Translations under genes and position numbers: made by a program
Part shown: positions 14,750-22,145 of the stretch, piece after piece
How positions within the stretch are numbered: position 1 is the stretch's first letter
Layout: every line of letters begins with the position of its first letter
Notes under the pieces: model-generated
What the model saw: the letters and a program-made list of their open reading frames with translations, nothing else
Told to the model about the DNA's origin: nothing
The model's database searches: none
DNA from: CAYMEK01 sp964389305
GTDB lineage: Bacteria; Spirochaetota; Spirochaetia; SZUA-6; DRHE01
DNA: 32,083 nucleotides
Direction of reading: 5' to 3'
NCBI GenBank assembly: GCA_964389305.1
Contig: CAYMEK010000052.1
Location: forward strand, 1 to 32,083

Positions 14750-16732
14750 ATGAAAGAGTCTACGATTCGGATTGCTCTTCTGGGTCCGGCTGTTGCGGCC
14801 CTGCTGGCGTGCGGCAGCGTAAATCCGTTGGAGGCGAGCCTGGACCGTCCGGGACAGGCCCGAAGCGCTTCCCCGCCGGCGCCCCCGCCGGCAGGCGTGG
14901 ACCTCGAGGCCGATGATGAGGGCGCCCCGCCAGTGGAGGCGACAATCATGGAGATCCAGGGCCAAGGCGCCGCTTCTCCTCTGGCAGGAGAGCTGGTGAG
15001 GACCACCGGCGTGGTCACCCTCGAAACCGCCTACGCCGGGAGCTTCTGGATGCAGGACTTGCAGGGAGACGGGGACCCGAGCACCTCCGACGGCATCTAC
15101 GTATACCAGGGCAACTATATAACGGAGGTCAAGGCAGGCGACCTGGTCGAGGTAACCGCTTTCGTGAAGGAGTACACCGCATCCGGTGCTCCGACGTCTC
15201 TGCCGCTGACCGAGCTGGTGTCCGCCCGAAGAATAGAGGTGCTGGCGTCCGGGGAGCCGCGGCCGGCTCCGGTCCCGCTCGGGGCGCTGCCCGACTTCTG
15301 CGTCCCCGAAGCGATTGCGTTCTGGGAAGCCCTGGAGGGAATGCTGGTATCGGTGGACCGCGGAGTCGTGGTGGCCCCCACCTCTTCCTACGGCGAGTTC
15401 TGCCTGCTGACCGATCAGAATGCCCGTCCGGGCTCGGGCTACCAGCCGCTGTCCGGGCAGATATTCATTCGCGAGATCGGACCCGATGCCGTCGACTACA
15501 ACCCGGAGCGCATTTTGGTGGACGACGCCTCGCTCCAAGAGCCGCTGATCGTGTACCCCGGAGACCGGGTCGAGCATCTGGTAGGCGTCGTGGACTACAG
15601 CTTCGGCAACTACAAGCTACAGCCCGCCCAATGGGAGCCGCAGGCCCGGCGGCCTCGCGCAGGTGGAACCTCTTTGCGCCGGGACCGGCCCGCGGATCGA
15701 GGCCCGGCGTGGAGCCCGGGCCGGAGCACCGAATGGAACCCGGGCCGCGGCGGGGAGGTGGTCGTCGCGACCTTCAACGTGGAGAACCTGTTCGACCTGG
15801 AGAATGAGCCGGGAAAAGACGACGAAGGCAGCACGCCCACGCCGGAGCAGCTCGAGGTCAAGCTGTCCAAGCTTACGCTTGCCATCGTGGAGGAGCTGGA
15901 GCTGCCGGAGCTGCTCGTGGTCCAGGAAGTCGAAAACCGGCAGATTCTGCAGACTCTGGGAGACCGCGTGAACGCCGCTGCCGGCACGAGCTATACCGCC
16001 GTTTCGTTCGAAAGCAGCGACGTACGCGGCATCGAGGTGGGCTTCCTCTACGACGCGCAGGCCGTAACCCTTCTGGACGCCTACCGGATGTCAGGGCCCG
16101 ATGTGGAAAGAGCCTTCGGCTCTTCCAGCCCCAGCCCGGGGCGGGAGCCTCTGGTCGGCGTGTTTGATATCGCCGGCCTGCAGCTTACCGTGGTCGGTAA
16201 CCACTTCAAGAGCAAGGCAGGCGACGAGCCCCTCTTCGGACTCGACTGGCCACCGGAGCGCCCCACGGAGCTGCAGCGCAAGGCCCAGGCTCGGGTCGTG
16301 CGGGCCTTCGTGAACGGGCTGCTCGAGGCGGATCCCGGCGCTTTAGTCGTGGTCGCCGGAGATTTGAACGACTTCCAGTTCGCGGAGCCCGGCGAGGGAG
16401 CGGATCACCCGCTGGGGATTCTGCAAGGCCGTCCCGGAGAGGTCCGGCTCGCCAATGTGATCGATTCGATCCTCAAGCCGCTGCGCTTCACCTACGTGTA
16501 CGAGGGCAACAGCCAGGTGCTCGACCACCTGTTGATCAGCCCGGCCGTGAAGCGCCTGTTCGCCGGCGCGGATATCCTGCACTTCAACGCCAGCTATCCG
16601 AGCGACCTCTCGGCGGACCCGAACAGGGCTTCACAGTGCTCCGATCATGATCCCGTGGAGCTGAGGCTCCTGTGCCAGCAAAGCCGAGCCGTGGGCGGAA
16701 TACCGGGCAAAAACGTCCCAAAAGAACTCTAA
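14750..16732 (+). CDS. Exported lipoprotein with endonuclease/exonuclease/phosphatase (EEP) domain
   Basis: The 660-residue protein starts at the ATG at 14750 (ggggaggga site); an earlier ATG at 14702 would bury the signal peptide. Residues 1-20 form a lipoprotein signal ending in ALLAC, so the protein is lipid-anchored outside the cytoplasm. A middle part (about residues 50-300) resembles the OB-fold/nuclease-associated segment seen before secreted EEP nucleases (GELVRTTGVVT, FWMQD, DGIYVY). The EEP domain follows from about residue 340: VVATFNVENLFD, VVQEVEN with the metal-binding Glu, VVGNHFKSK, VVAGDLNDFQ, LDHLLISP and CSDHDPVEL with the catalytic His. It resembles extracellular DNases and is likely a nutrient-scavenging nuclease, though phosphodiesterase action on other substrates is possible. 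The linker between domains is rich in Arg, Gly and Pro. Confidence 0.9.
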   Translation: MKESTIRIALLGPAVAALLACGSVNPLEASLDRPGQARSASPPAPPPAGVDLEADDEGAPPVEATIMEIQGQGAASPLAGELVRTTGVVTLETAYAGSFWMQDLQGDGDPSTSDGIYVYQGNYITEVKAGDLVEVTAFVKEYTASGAPTSLPLTELVSARRIEVLASGEPRPAPVPLGALPDFCVPEAIAFWEALEGMLVSVDRGVVVAPTSSYGEFCLLTDQNARPGSGYQPLSGQIFIREIGPDAVDYNPERILVDDASLQEPLIVYPGDRVEHLVGVVDYSFGNYKLQPAQWEPQARRPRAGGTSLRRDRPADRGPAWSPGRSTEWNPGRGGEVVVATFNVENLFDLENEPGKDDEGSTPTPEQLEVKLSKLTLAIVEELELPELLVVQEVENRQILQTLGDRVNAAAGTSYTAVSFESSDVRGIEVGFLYDAQAVTLLDAYRMSGPDVERAFGSSSPSPGREPLVGVFDIAGLQLTVVGNHFKSKAGDEPLFGLDWPPERPTELQRKAQARVVRAFVNGLLEADPGALVVVAGDLNDFQFAEPGEGADHPLGILQGRPGEVRLANVIDSILKPLRFTYVYEGNSQVLDHLLISPAVKRLFAGADILHFNASYPSDLSADPNRASQCSDHDPVELRLLCQQSRAVGGIPGKNVPKEL

Positions 16733-16736
16733 GTAC

Positions 16737-16765
16737 TTGCACAATATGATGTCGTATTGTATAAC
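16737..16765 (+). promoter_or_regulatory. Candidate sigma70 promoter of the dehydrogenase-TctCBA unit
   Basis: TTGCAC (16737-16742) and TATAAC (16760-16765) are separated by exactly 17 bases, matching four and five of six consensus positions. A TATAAT at 16768-16773 is an alternative -10. The predicted start is about 40 bases ahead of the ATG at 16812. The -10 box lies inside the inverted repeat at 16755-16769. Confidence 0.6.
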
Positions 16766-16769
16766 AATA
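16755..16769. promoter_or_regulatory. Candidate operator TATTGT-ATA-ACAATA overlapping the -10 box
   Basis: This is a perfect 6-bp inverted repeat with a 3-bp centre, in the style of FadR/GntR-type sites. It contains GTATAACAAT, which recurs exactly at 22028-22037 in front of the cupin gene. A wider flanking repeat GCACAAT (16739-16745) / ATTGTGC (16786-16792) encloses it. The location implies repression. Confidence 0.55.
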
Positions 16770-16811
16770 TAATCGTACAAACATGATTGTGCTTGCGAGA
16801 CGGAGAGGGCG

Positions 16812-17885
16812 ATGAAGGTCCCCAAGACCATGAGGGCGGCGGTGCTCTACGGGTACAACGATGTTCGCGTGGTGGACCGGGACGTACCCTCTCCGGGACC
16901 GGAGGATGCCCTGATCGGGGTGGAATCCTGCGCCGTCTGCGCGGGCGACATCAAGATCATTACCCGCGGTATGCCCAAACAGCCCCCGTTCGGTGAGTTT
17001 ATCATCGGTCATGAGTACGCGGGCATCGTGACGGCTGTGGGAGAAACGGTAAGCGAGTTTCGCCCGGGAGATCGGGTCACCGTCGAAGTGCATAAGGGCT
17101 GCGGCCGCTGTCGAAACTGTCTGGCCGGTAAATATACCGCCTGTTTGAATTACGGCGATACGGCCAAAGGACACCGGGCCAACGGTTTTACCACCAACGG
17201 CGGATTCGCCGAGTACGTAGTAAACCATGTAAACACCCTGAGCCGTATTCCGCAAAACATCTCTTTTGATGAGGCAACGATCATCACCACCGCGGGGACC
17301 TCGTTGTATGGAATCGACATGGCGGGCGGATACATACCGGGCGACGCCGTGGCCGTGCTCGGACCGGGAGCGATCGGGCTGATGGCGGTCCAATGCTGTC
17401 GGGCTCTCGGCGCCGAGAAGGTCATTCTTACCGGCACCAGGCCCGAACGGCTCGAGCTGGGCAGAAGACTTGGAGCCAGCCATACGATCAACGTGCGCGA
17501 AGAGGACCCGGTAGGAAAGGTGAAAGCCCTCACCGGCGGATACGGGGCCGATCTGGTCTTGGTTGCCGCAGGCACGGAGAAAACGCTGCAGCAGGCGCTG
17601 GAGATTGCGCGAAAAGGCGCAAACATCACACTCCTGGCTCATTTTGACGAGCCGGTAACCGCCGACATCGGTTTGGCCGTGCAGAACGGCATCAATATCT
17701 TCACCGTCCGGGGTGAAGGCCGGATGAGCGTGCACCGAGCGCTTTCCTTGATGGAGCAGGGGAAACTGGACGGCAAGTCGCTGATCACCCATCACTTTCC
17801 TCTCAACGAGATCAACCAGGCCCTGAATACGTTCAGGGAACGCCGGGAGAATGCACTTAAGGTGGTTGTGCATCCTCGTGGCTGA
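16812..17885 (+). CDS. Zinc-dependent alcohol dehydrogenase (MDR superfamily), second copy
   Basis: This 357-residue protein has the MDR layout. A catalytic-site Cys lies in SCAVCAGD, GHEYAG carries the catalytic His and Glu, and the structural zinc cysteines are in KGCGRCRNCLAGKYTAC. The Rossmann fold has VLGPGAIGLMAVQCCRALG, with TGTRPER after the second strand; an Arg there instead of an acidic residue suggests NADP use. Where many relatives have a Glu zinc ligand before the cofactor domain, this one has TTAGTSLYG. It is only distantly similar to the copy at 4512. It lies just downstream of a regulated promoter and 124 bases upstream of the tctC gene, so it probably oxidises a hydroxy-acid or alcohol imported by that transporter. 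The exact substrate is unknown. Confidence 0.9.
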   Translation: MKVPKTMRAAVLYGYNDVRVVDRDVPSPGPEDALIGVESCAVCAGDIKIITRGMPKQPPFGEFIIGHEYAGIVTAVGETVSEFRPGDRVTVEVHKGCGRCRNCLAGKYTACLNYGDTAKGHRANGFTTNGGFAEYVVNHVNTLSRIPQNISFDEATIITTAGTSLYGIDMAGGYIPGDAVAVLGPGAIGLMAVQCCRALGAEKVILTGTRPERLELGRRLGASHTINVREEDPVGKVKALTGGYGADLVLVAAGTEKTLQQALEIARKGANITLLAHFDEPVTADIGLAVQNGINIFTVRGEGRMSVHRALSLMEQGKLDGKSLITHHFPLNEINQALNTFRERRENALKVVVHPRG

Positions 17886-18009
17886 TCCTCTGCCGCGGTA
17901 CCGGCGTCGCCCCGCCTGTCTGCAGGCATTCGGGAGCAAACGAGGAGGGATGTCCGTCAGAGGGACGTCCGTAAATACACAGGAAATCCATATTAGAAGG
18001 AGGTTTCTA

Positions 18010-19029
18010 ATGAGCAGCAAAATGCTGAACGTGCTGATCGTGGCCGCTGTCGGATTGGCCTTTCTGAGCGCTCCGGGCTGGAGCACCGGTCAGCCGGAAT
18101 CCGAAGGCGCCGGGACAACGGCCGAGCCGCAGATGCAGGCCGGACCGGAGTTTCCCACCAAGCCGATCAACTTCCTCATTCCCTTCGGTACGGGCGGCTC
18201 TGCGGATCTGGTCGGCAGGGCACTGGCCAACGCTACGGAAAAATACCTCGGTCAACCGGTGGTGCCGATCAACAAGCCGGGAGCAAGCGGTGGCATCATG
18301 TATACCGAGCTGTATAACGCGGAGGCGGACGGATACACGGTGGGGTGGAACTCGACCTCCATCGTTACCACGACCACGATCGGAAATGTACCCTTCGATT
18401 ACAAGGCCTTCGTTCACGTGTGCCGGATCGGCTACACGGCGATGCCGATTGCCGTGCTCGCCGATTCCCCCTGGCAGACCCTCGAAGAGTTCGTGGACTA
18501 TGCCAGGGCCAATCCGGGATCGATCAAGATAGGCAACGCCGGCACCGGCAGCGGGACCCATTTGACCGCGGTGTTGCTCGAAAAAGAAGCGGGGATCAAG
18601 GTGGTCCACGTGCCGCTGGGCGCTACCCGCCGGGTGCCGAGCCTGCTGGGCGGGGAAGTGGAAGCTATTTGCGTACCCCTGCCCGAAGTGGCCCCCCAGG
18701 TGCAGGCGGGAAAGGCCCGCTTCCTGGCGGTGTCTACCGCCGAACGTCATCCGCTTTTTCCGGGCGTTCCCACCTTCACCGAGCTGGGCTACGGGATCGT
18801 CATGGACCTGTTTCGCGGTATAAGCGTGCCCAAGGGAACACCGCAGCCGGTAGTACAGGCCCTGATGGAGGGCTTTCTCGAGGGTTCTCAGGACGAGGGC
18901 TTTCTCAAGGTCGCCGAACGGATAGGATTCATTGTCGGTTTTCAGGATAGTGCCGAGTTTACCCGCTACCTGCAAGAGCAGCAGCAGATCGTCGAGGAGG
19001 CAATGAAGTTCGGCGGGCTGATTCAGTAG
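18010..19029 (+). CDS. tctC: Tripartite tricarboxylate transporter substrate-binding protein (TctC/Bug family)
   Basis: This 339-residue periplasmic binding protein begins at the ATG at 18010 after a near-perfect agaaggaggt site. Residues 1-28 or so form the export signal, followed by a low-complexity Glu/Gly/Thr tail. Family motifs include FPTKPINFLIPFGTGGSADLVGRALA, in which the Gly-rich loop contacts the ligand carboxylate, NKPGASGGIMYTEL, ADGYTVGWNS and GNAGTGSGTHLTAVLLEKEAG. It should hand a carboxylate or similar small acid to TctAB. The ligand cannot be named: the family has spread over many substrates. A strong hairpin follows the stop codon, before tctB. Confidence 0.93.
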   Translation: MSSKMLNVLIVAAVGLAFLSAPGWSTGQPESEGAGTTAEPQMQAGPEFPTKPINFLIPFGTGGSADLVGRALANATEKYLGQPVVPINKPGASGGIMYTELYNAEADGYTVGWNSTSIVTTTTIGNVPFDYKAFVHVCRIGYTAMPIAVLADSPWQTLEEFVDYARANPGSIKIGNAGTGSGTHLTAVLLEKEAGIKVVHVPLGATRRVPSLLGGEVEAICVPLPEVAPQVQAGKARFLAVSTAERHPLFPGVPTFTELGYGIVMDLFRGISVPKGTPQPVVQALMEGFLEGSQDEGFLKVAERIGFIVGFQDSAEFTRYLQEQQQIVEEAMKFGGLIQ

Positions 19030-19041
19030 CAAACCGATTGT

Positions 19042-19070
19042 AGGGCTGCCGGCGGCCGGCCGGCAGCCCT
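19042..19070 (+). promoter_or_regulatory. Strong stem-loop between tctC and tctB
   Basis: AGGGCTGCCGG and CCGGCAGCCCT form a perfect 11-bp GC-rich stem around a 7-base loop, 12 bases after the tctC stop. No T-run follows (GACCCTCCC), so it is more likely an mRNA 3'-end protector or partial terminator than a full stop. It would raise receptor over permease levels. Confidence 0.65.
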
Positions 19071-19099
19071 GACCCTCCCTCCGGACGGTTCATGGTATC

Positions 19100-19555
19100 G
19101 TGAAGCGAATCAACGTCATTATTTCGGTGGTGCTGGCTGCCTTCGGCGGCTGCTACGCCTTTTTTATCACCAGGCTGTCGACCAGGAACCTGCCCAACAC
19201 GCTGGGGATCGCCTTCATGCCCTGGCTCCTGGTTATTCTCCTGTGGTTCTTATCCTTGCTGCTTCTGCTGACCGCCGTTGTGAAAGGATCCAGGGAGAGC
19301 TGTGACTATCGGCTCGGTGCCCGCGAGGGACTGGGCATTGTCGTGATGGTTGTCCTGGTATTCGCCTACGTGCAGTTGATGCGGTGGTTCGGCTTTCTGC
19401 TGATCACGCCGGTGATTCTGGCCGTGCTGATGCTGCTATCCGGTTCGCGAAAGTGGACAGAGATCCTGCTTGTCTCCGTTCTCTGCGCGGTCGGGGTCTA
19501 TTTTTTCTTTCAGGTTGTATTCCGGGTACAGCTGCCGGGCGGCAGGCTCTTTTAG
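19100..19555 (+). CDS. tctB: Tripartite tricarboxylate transporter small membrane protein (TctB family)
   Basis: This 151-residue protein has four hydrophobic segments (about residues 5-22, 36-60, 74-94 and 98-145, the last a pair) and the poorly conserved sequence usual for TctB. It is identified mainly by length, topology and its place between tctC and tctA. The start is GTG with a weak ribosome site; 22 bases separate it from tctA. It forms the membrane unit with TctA. Confidence 0.82.
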   Translation: MKRINVIISVVLAAFGGCYAFFITRLSTRNLPNTLGIAFMPWLLVILLWFLSLLLLLTAVVKGSRESCDYRLGAREGLGIVVMVVLVFAYVQLMRWFGFLLITPVILAVLMLLSGSRKWTEILLVSVLCAVGVYFFFQVVFRVQLPGGRLF

Positions 19556-19577
19556 GTACATACGATGAGGAATTGAC

Positions 19578-21134
19578 GTGAGCAGCATGATCCTCTCTTC
19601 GCTGGTAACCGTAGTCCACCTGCCCAACCTGCTTGCAGTCGTCCTGGGGGTTCTGTTCGGTCTGTTTATCGGCGCTACGCCGGGGCTTACCATATCCCTG
19701 GGAATGGTGCTGCTGCTTCCTGTGACCTTCACCCTCGAGCCGGTAACCTCCATCTGCCTCCTGCTCGGGCTGTACGCCTCGGGGATGACGGGAGGCTCCA
19801 TCTCCGCCATCTTGCTGAATATCCCCGGTACCCCTTCGGCTTCGGCCACGGCCATCGACGGTCATGCCATGGCTAATAAGGGGCGCGCCGGCGAGGCGAT
19901 GGGCACCGCGATCACCTCTTCGTTTTTTGGAGGTATTTTCGGGCTAGCCTGTCTGGTGCTTATCTCGCCGGTCATCTCGCGCTTTGCCCTCAGGTTCGGC
20001 GCTCCGGAGCTGTTCGCCCTGGTGCTGATGGGCCTGGCGTTGATCTGCAGCTTCGGCCACCAATCGACCATCAAGGGTTTGCTGTCCGGAGTCATCGGGC
20101 TCATCATCATGACCGTAGGATTGGATCCCATGATGGGAACGCCCCGTTTCACCTTTGGCAATGTCAACCTCCAGGGGGGCGTTCCCTTTCTTCCTGCAAT
20201 GATCGGGCTGTTCGCCATCCCCCGAATCCTGACCGGGATTATAGGGCACGCTCAGGTCATCCCTCCTTACCACGGCAAGATCACCGGTTTCCTGCCGCGG
20301 CTGCGGGATATCTTCAAGCGGTTGAAAGCCATGATCACCGGCGCGGTAATCGGCACCGGGATCGGCGCCATTCCGGGGGCTGGAGGACCGATAGCCGTTT
20401 TCCTTAGCTATGACTACGCCAAAAAACTGGCCAAGGACAAGTCCAATTTCGGCAAAGGGGATCCCGACGGAATCGCGGCGCCGGAGGCGGCCAACAACGC
20501 CGTGGCAGGCGGAGCGCTGATACCGATGCTGACCCTGGGGATTCCGGGCGATCCGATTACCGCCATCCTGCTGGGCGCGCTGATGATTCAAGGTCTGACA
20601 CCCGGCCCGCTTCTTTTTCAGAACAGCCCGGAGTTCGTATACAGCCTCTTCTGGGCTTTCCTGTTCGCCAATATCGCCAACCTGATCCTTACGCTGACTA
20701 CGATTAAGATCTGGGTGCGAATTTTAAAGGTGCCCAGGCGGATCCTGCTCCCCATCATCCTGGTTCTCTGCGTGGTGGGCTCCTACGCCCTGCGCAATAC
20801 CTTCTTCGACACCGGGGTCATGATCGTTTTCGGGCTCCTGGGATTCTTCATGCACAAGTACGGGTTTCCGGTAGTCCCCATGCTGCTGGCCATCATCCTG
20901 GGACCGAATCTGGAGGAACATCTACGGATGTCTCTAATCATTTCCCAGGGCGATCCGAGCATCTTCGTCCGCCATCCGATCAGCCTGATCTTCATAATAA
21001 TTGCGGTGATTTCTTTTATCGGACCTCTGGTCAGCCCGGCGATCAAAGCCAGGCTCAGCAAGGGGCCCGATGTCTGCGACCAGGAGGAGGAAGCGGTCCC
21101 GGAGCAGCGAGGGGACACCGGCTCGAGAAGCTGA
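19578..21134 (+). CDS. tctA: Tripartite tricarboxylate transporter large permease (TctA family)
   Basis: This 518-residue, 11-12 helix permease has the two family signatures: GATPGLTISLGMVLLLPVTF with YASGMTGGSISAILLNIPG in the first half, and GAIPGAGGPIAVFLSYDYAK with GIPGDPITAILLGALMIQGL in the second. The GTG start at 19578 has a gatgagg site. It carries the Na+- or H+-coupled transport step for the solute bound by TctC. The hydrophilic C-terminal tail (DQEEEAVPEQRGDTGSRS) is somewhat long. It ends 95 bases before the convergent OsmC gene. Confidence 0.94.
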   Translation: MSSMILSSLVTVVHLPNLLAVVLGVLFGLFIGATPGLTISLGMVLLLPVTFTLEPVTSICLLLGLYASGMTGGSISAILLNIPGTPSASATAIDGHAMANKGRAGEAMGTAITSSFFGGIFGLACLVLISPVISRFALRFGAPELFALVLMGLALICSFGHQSTIKGLLSGVIGLIIMTVGLDPMMGTPRFTFGNVNLQGGVPFLPAMIGLFAIPRILTGIIGHAQVIPPYHGKITGFLPRLRDIFKRLKAMITGAVIGTGIGAIPGAGGPIAVFLSYDYAKKLAKDKSNFGKGDPDGIAAPEAANNAVAGGALIPMLTLGIPGDPITAILLGALMIQGLTPGPLLFQNSPEFVYSLFWAFLFANIANLILTLTTIKIWVRILKVPRRILLPIILVLCVVGSYALRNTFFDTGVMIVFGLLGFFMHKYGFPVVPMLLAIILGPNLEEHLRMSLIISQGDPSIFVRHPISLIFIIIAVISFIGPLVSPAIKARLSKGPDVCDQEEEAVPEQRGDTGSRS

Positions 21135-21160
21135 ATCGACACCCTATACGGCCACCACGC

Positions 21161-21181
21161 GCCCGTCAGCCGCAGGCGGGC
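21161..21181. terminator. Possible weak hairpin terminator between tctA and the osmC-like gene
   Basis: GCCCGTC, loop AGCCGCA, GGCGGGC gives a 7-bp stem with one G-U pair in the gap between convergent genes. There is no T-run on either side, so this is only a candidate. Confidence 0.25.
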
Positions 21182-21229
21182 AGGGATGCAGCGGCCAAGC
21201 CGGGCGCAGGCAAGCGAAATGCAATCGAC

Positions 21230-21628
21230 TCAGGGCAGGCCGTTTATCAGGATCTTGAATTCGGGCGGGTTGAGAAGCTGCTTCTTGACTGTGCATTGGT
21301 CGATTACCGACTTGAGGGTTGTCAGGTACTTTTCGGGAAAATCCCGGTCCACCGTCACCTCGATAGTGACTCTCCCTACGAGTCCGCTGGCCGGATCCTT
21401 CTCGTTCCTCAACACCATGCGGACGTTTTCCAGCGATATGTTGCGCTTGCGGCAGAAGACCTGCACGTAGAAACCGGCGCACGCCCCGATGGATGCCAGA
21501 AGCAGATCGAAGGGGGCGGGAGCCGAGCCATCGCCGCCGGCCGTCTCATGCTGGTCGGTGTGGATCGTGTGGCCGCGGTAGTCGACGCTCACCTTTTTGC
21601 CCTCCAGGAAGTTGATCGTCATATCCAT
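21230..21628 (-). CDS. OsmC family protein
   Basis: This 132-residue protein matches the OsmC/YhfA fold. A Gly/Ala-rich loop (GGDGSAPAPFDLLLASIGAC) ends in the conserved Cys50, and the second redox Cys is in VIDQCTVKK, so the thiol pair of an organic hydroperoxide reductase is kept. A third Cys at residue 59 is unusual. OsmC-like proteins reduce peroxides or handle reactive thiol adducts, in the cytoplasm. It begins 11 bases after the cupin stop on the same strand, so the two are co-transcribed from the cupin promoter. A role in detoxifying a reactive intermediate of the neighbouring transporter-dehydrogenase pathway is possible but unproven. Confidence 0.88.
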   Translation of the reverse strand: MDMTINFLEGKKVSVDYRGHTIHTDQHETAGGDGSAPAPFDLLLASIGACAGFYVQVFCRKRNISLENVRMVLRNEKDPASGLVGRVTIEVTVDRDFPEKYLTTLKSVIDQCTVKKQLLNPPEFKILINGLP

Positions 21629-21639
21629 ACTGCTGGCGG

Positions 21640-22014
21640 CTACAGGTGCTTCTCAGGGCCCGGCGGAGCATAGATTACGATATAGGTGAAATCCTCCAGC
21701 GGATCGGCCCATACGTAGTGAACCGCCCCGGGAGGCACGTAGACCACCATATTGGGATCCAACTCATACCGCTGGCCATCGATGGATATCCCGCCACTGC
21801 CCGCGAGGGTGTACATGCAGTGTTCCTCCTCGTGGGTATGGCCCGGCGTGTCGTGGGCGCAATTCAATCCTGCTTTCATCGTATTGACCAGGAAGGAGAA
21901 GTTCTTCACACCGCCGCGTTCCCCGTCCAGGAGAATCCTGCCGATAACCGATCCTCCGTGGATCACCTTTTGCTCTATATCCTCGAGCCTGGCCACGTAG
22001 TGCTGGTCCGACAT
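21640..22014 (-). CDS. Small single-domain cupin protein
   Basis: This 124-residue protein is one cupin barrel. Motif 1 is PGHTHEEEHCMYTLAGSG, with His-x-His and a Glu plus a further His as metal ligands; motif 2 is VYVPPGAVHYVWA with the last His. I chose the ATG at 22014 because gagaggagg precedes it; an upstream in-frame ATG at 22044 lies in the promoter-operator region. Small cupins of this kind bind a metal and act as dioxygenases, isomerases or sugar/acid binders; the sequence does not say which. It leads the cupin-osmC pair, divergent from the DUF2259-like gene, and its promoter carries the same 10-mer as the dehydrogenase-tct promoter. Confidence 0.88.
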   Translation of the reverse strand: MSDQHYVARLEDIEQKVIHGGSVIGRILLDGERGGVKNFSFLVNTMKAGLNCAHDTPGHTHEEEHCMYTLAGSGGISIDGQRYELDPNMVVYVPPGAVHYVWADPLEDFTYIVIYAPPGPEKHL

Positions 22015-22027
22015 AGTGCCTCCTCTC

Positions 22028-22050
22028 GTATAACAATCATACAATTATAC
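22028..22050. promoter_or_regulatory. Candidate operator downstream of the cupin promoter
   Basis: GTATAA (22028-22033) and TTATAC (22045-22050) form a perfect inverted repeat with an 11-base centre. Inside it, ACAAT is repeated directly (22033-22037 and 22041-22045). GTATAACAAT at 22028-22037 is identical to 16759-16768. It lies just downstream of the expected transcription start, a repressor position. Confidence 0.5.
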
Positions 22051-22057
22051 ATACTTC

Positions 22058-22086
22058 AAAATAAAGGAGTTTATCGTTTCTGTCAA
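22058..22086 (-). promoter_or_regulatory. Sigma70-like promoter of the cupin-osmC pair
   Basis: On the minus strand a consensus TTGACA (22086-22081) and TATTTT (22063-22058) are separated by exactly 17 bases. The predicted start lies about 35 bases ahead of the cupin ATG at 22014. This is the best promoter match I found in the window. Confidence 0.65.
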
Positions 22087-22145
22087 GTCGCCTGTCTCCC
22101 GCGCCGGTGGAATCGATCCAAAGACGTGGTATATTGTCAGAAGTT

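Noticed and set aside
16593..16811. Minus-strand open frame over the dehydrogenase promoter region
   Set aside because: It is antisense to the nuclease end and the dehydrogenase, has no domain, and would cross a well-formed promoter and operator.
22015..22044. ATG at 22044 as the cupin start
   Set aside because: It would put coding sequence over the operator, while the ATG at 22014 has a clear gagaggagg site.
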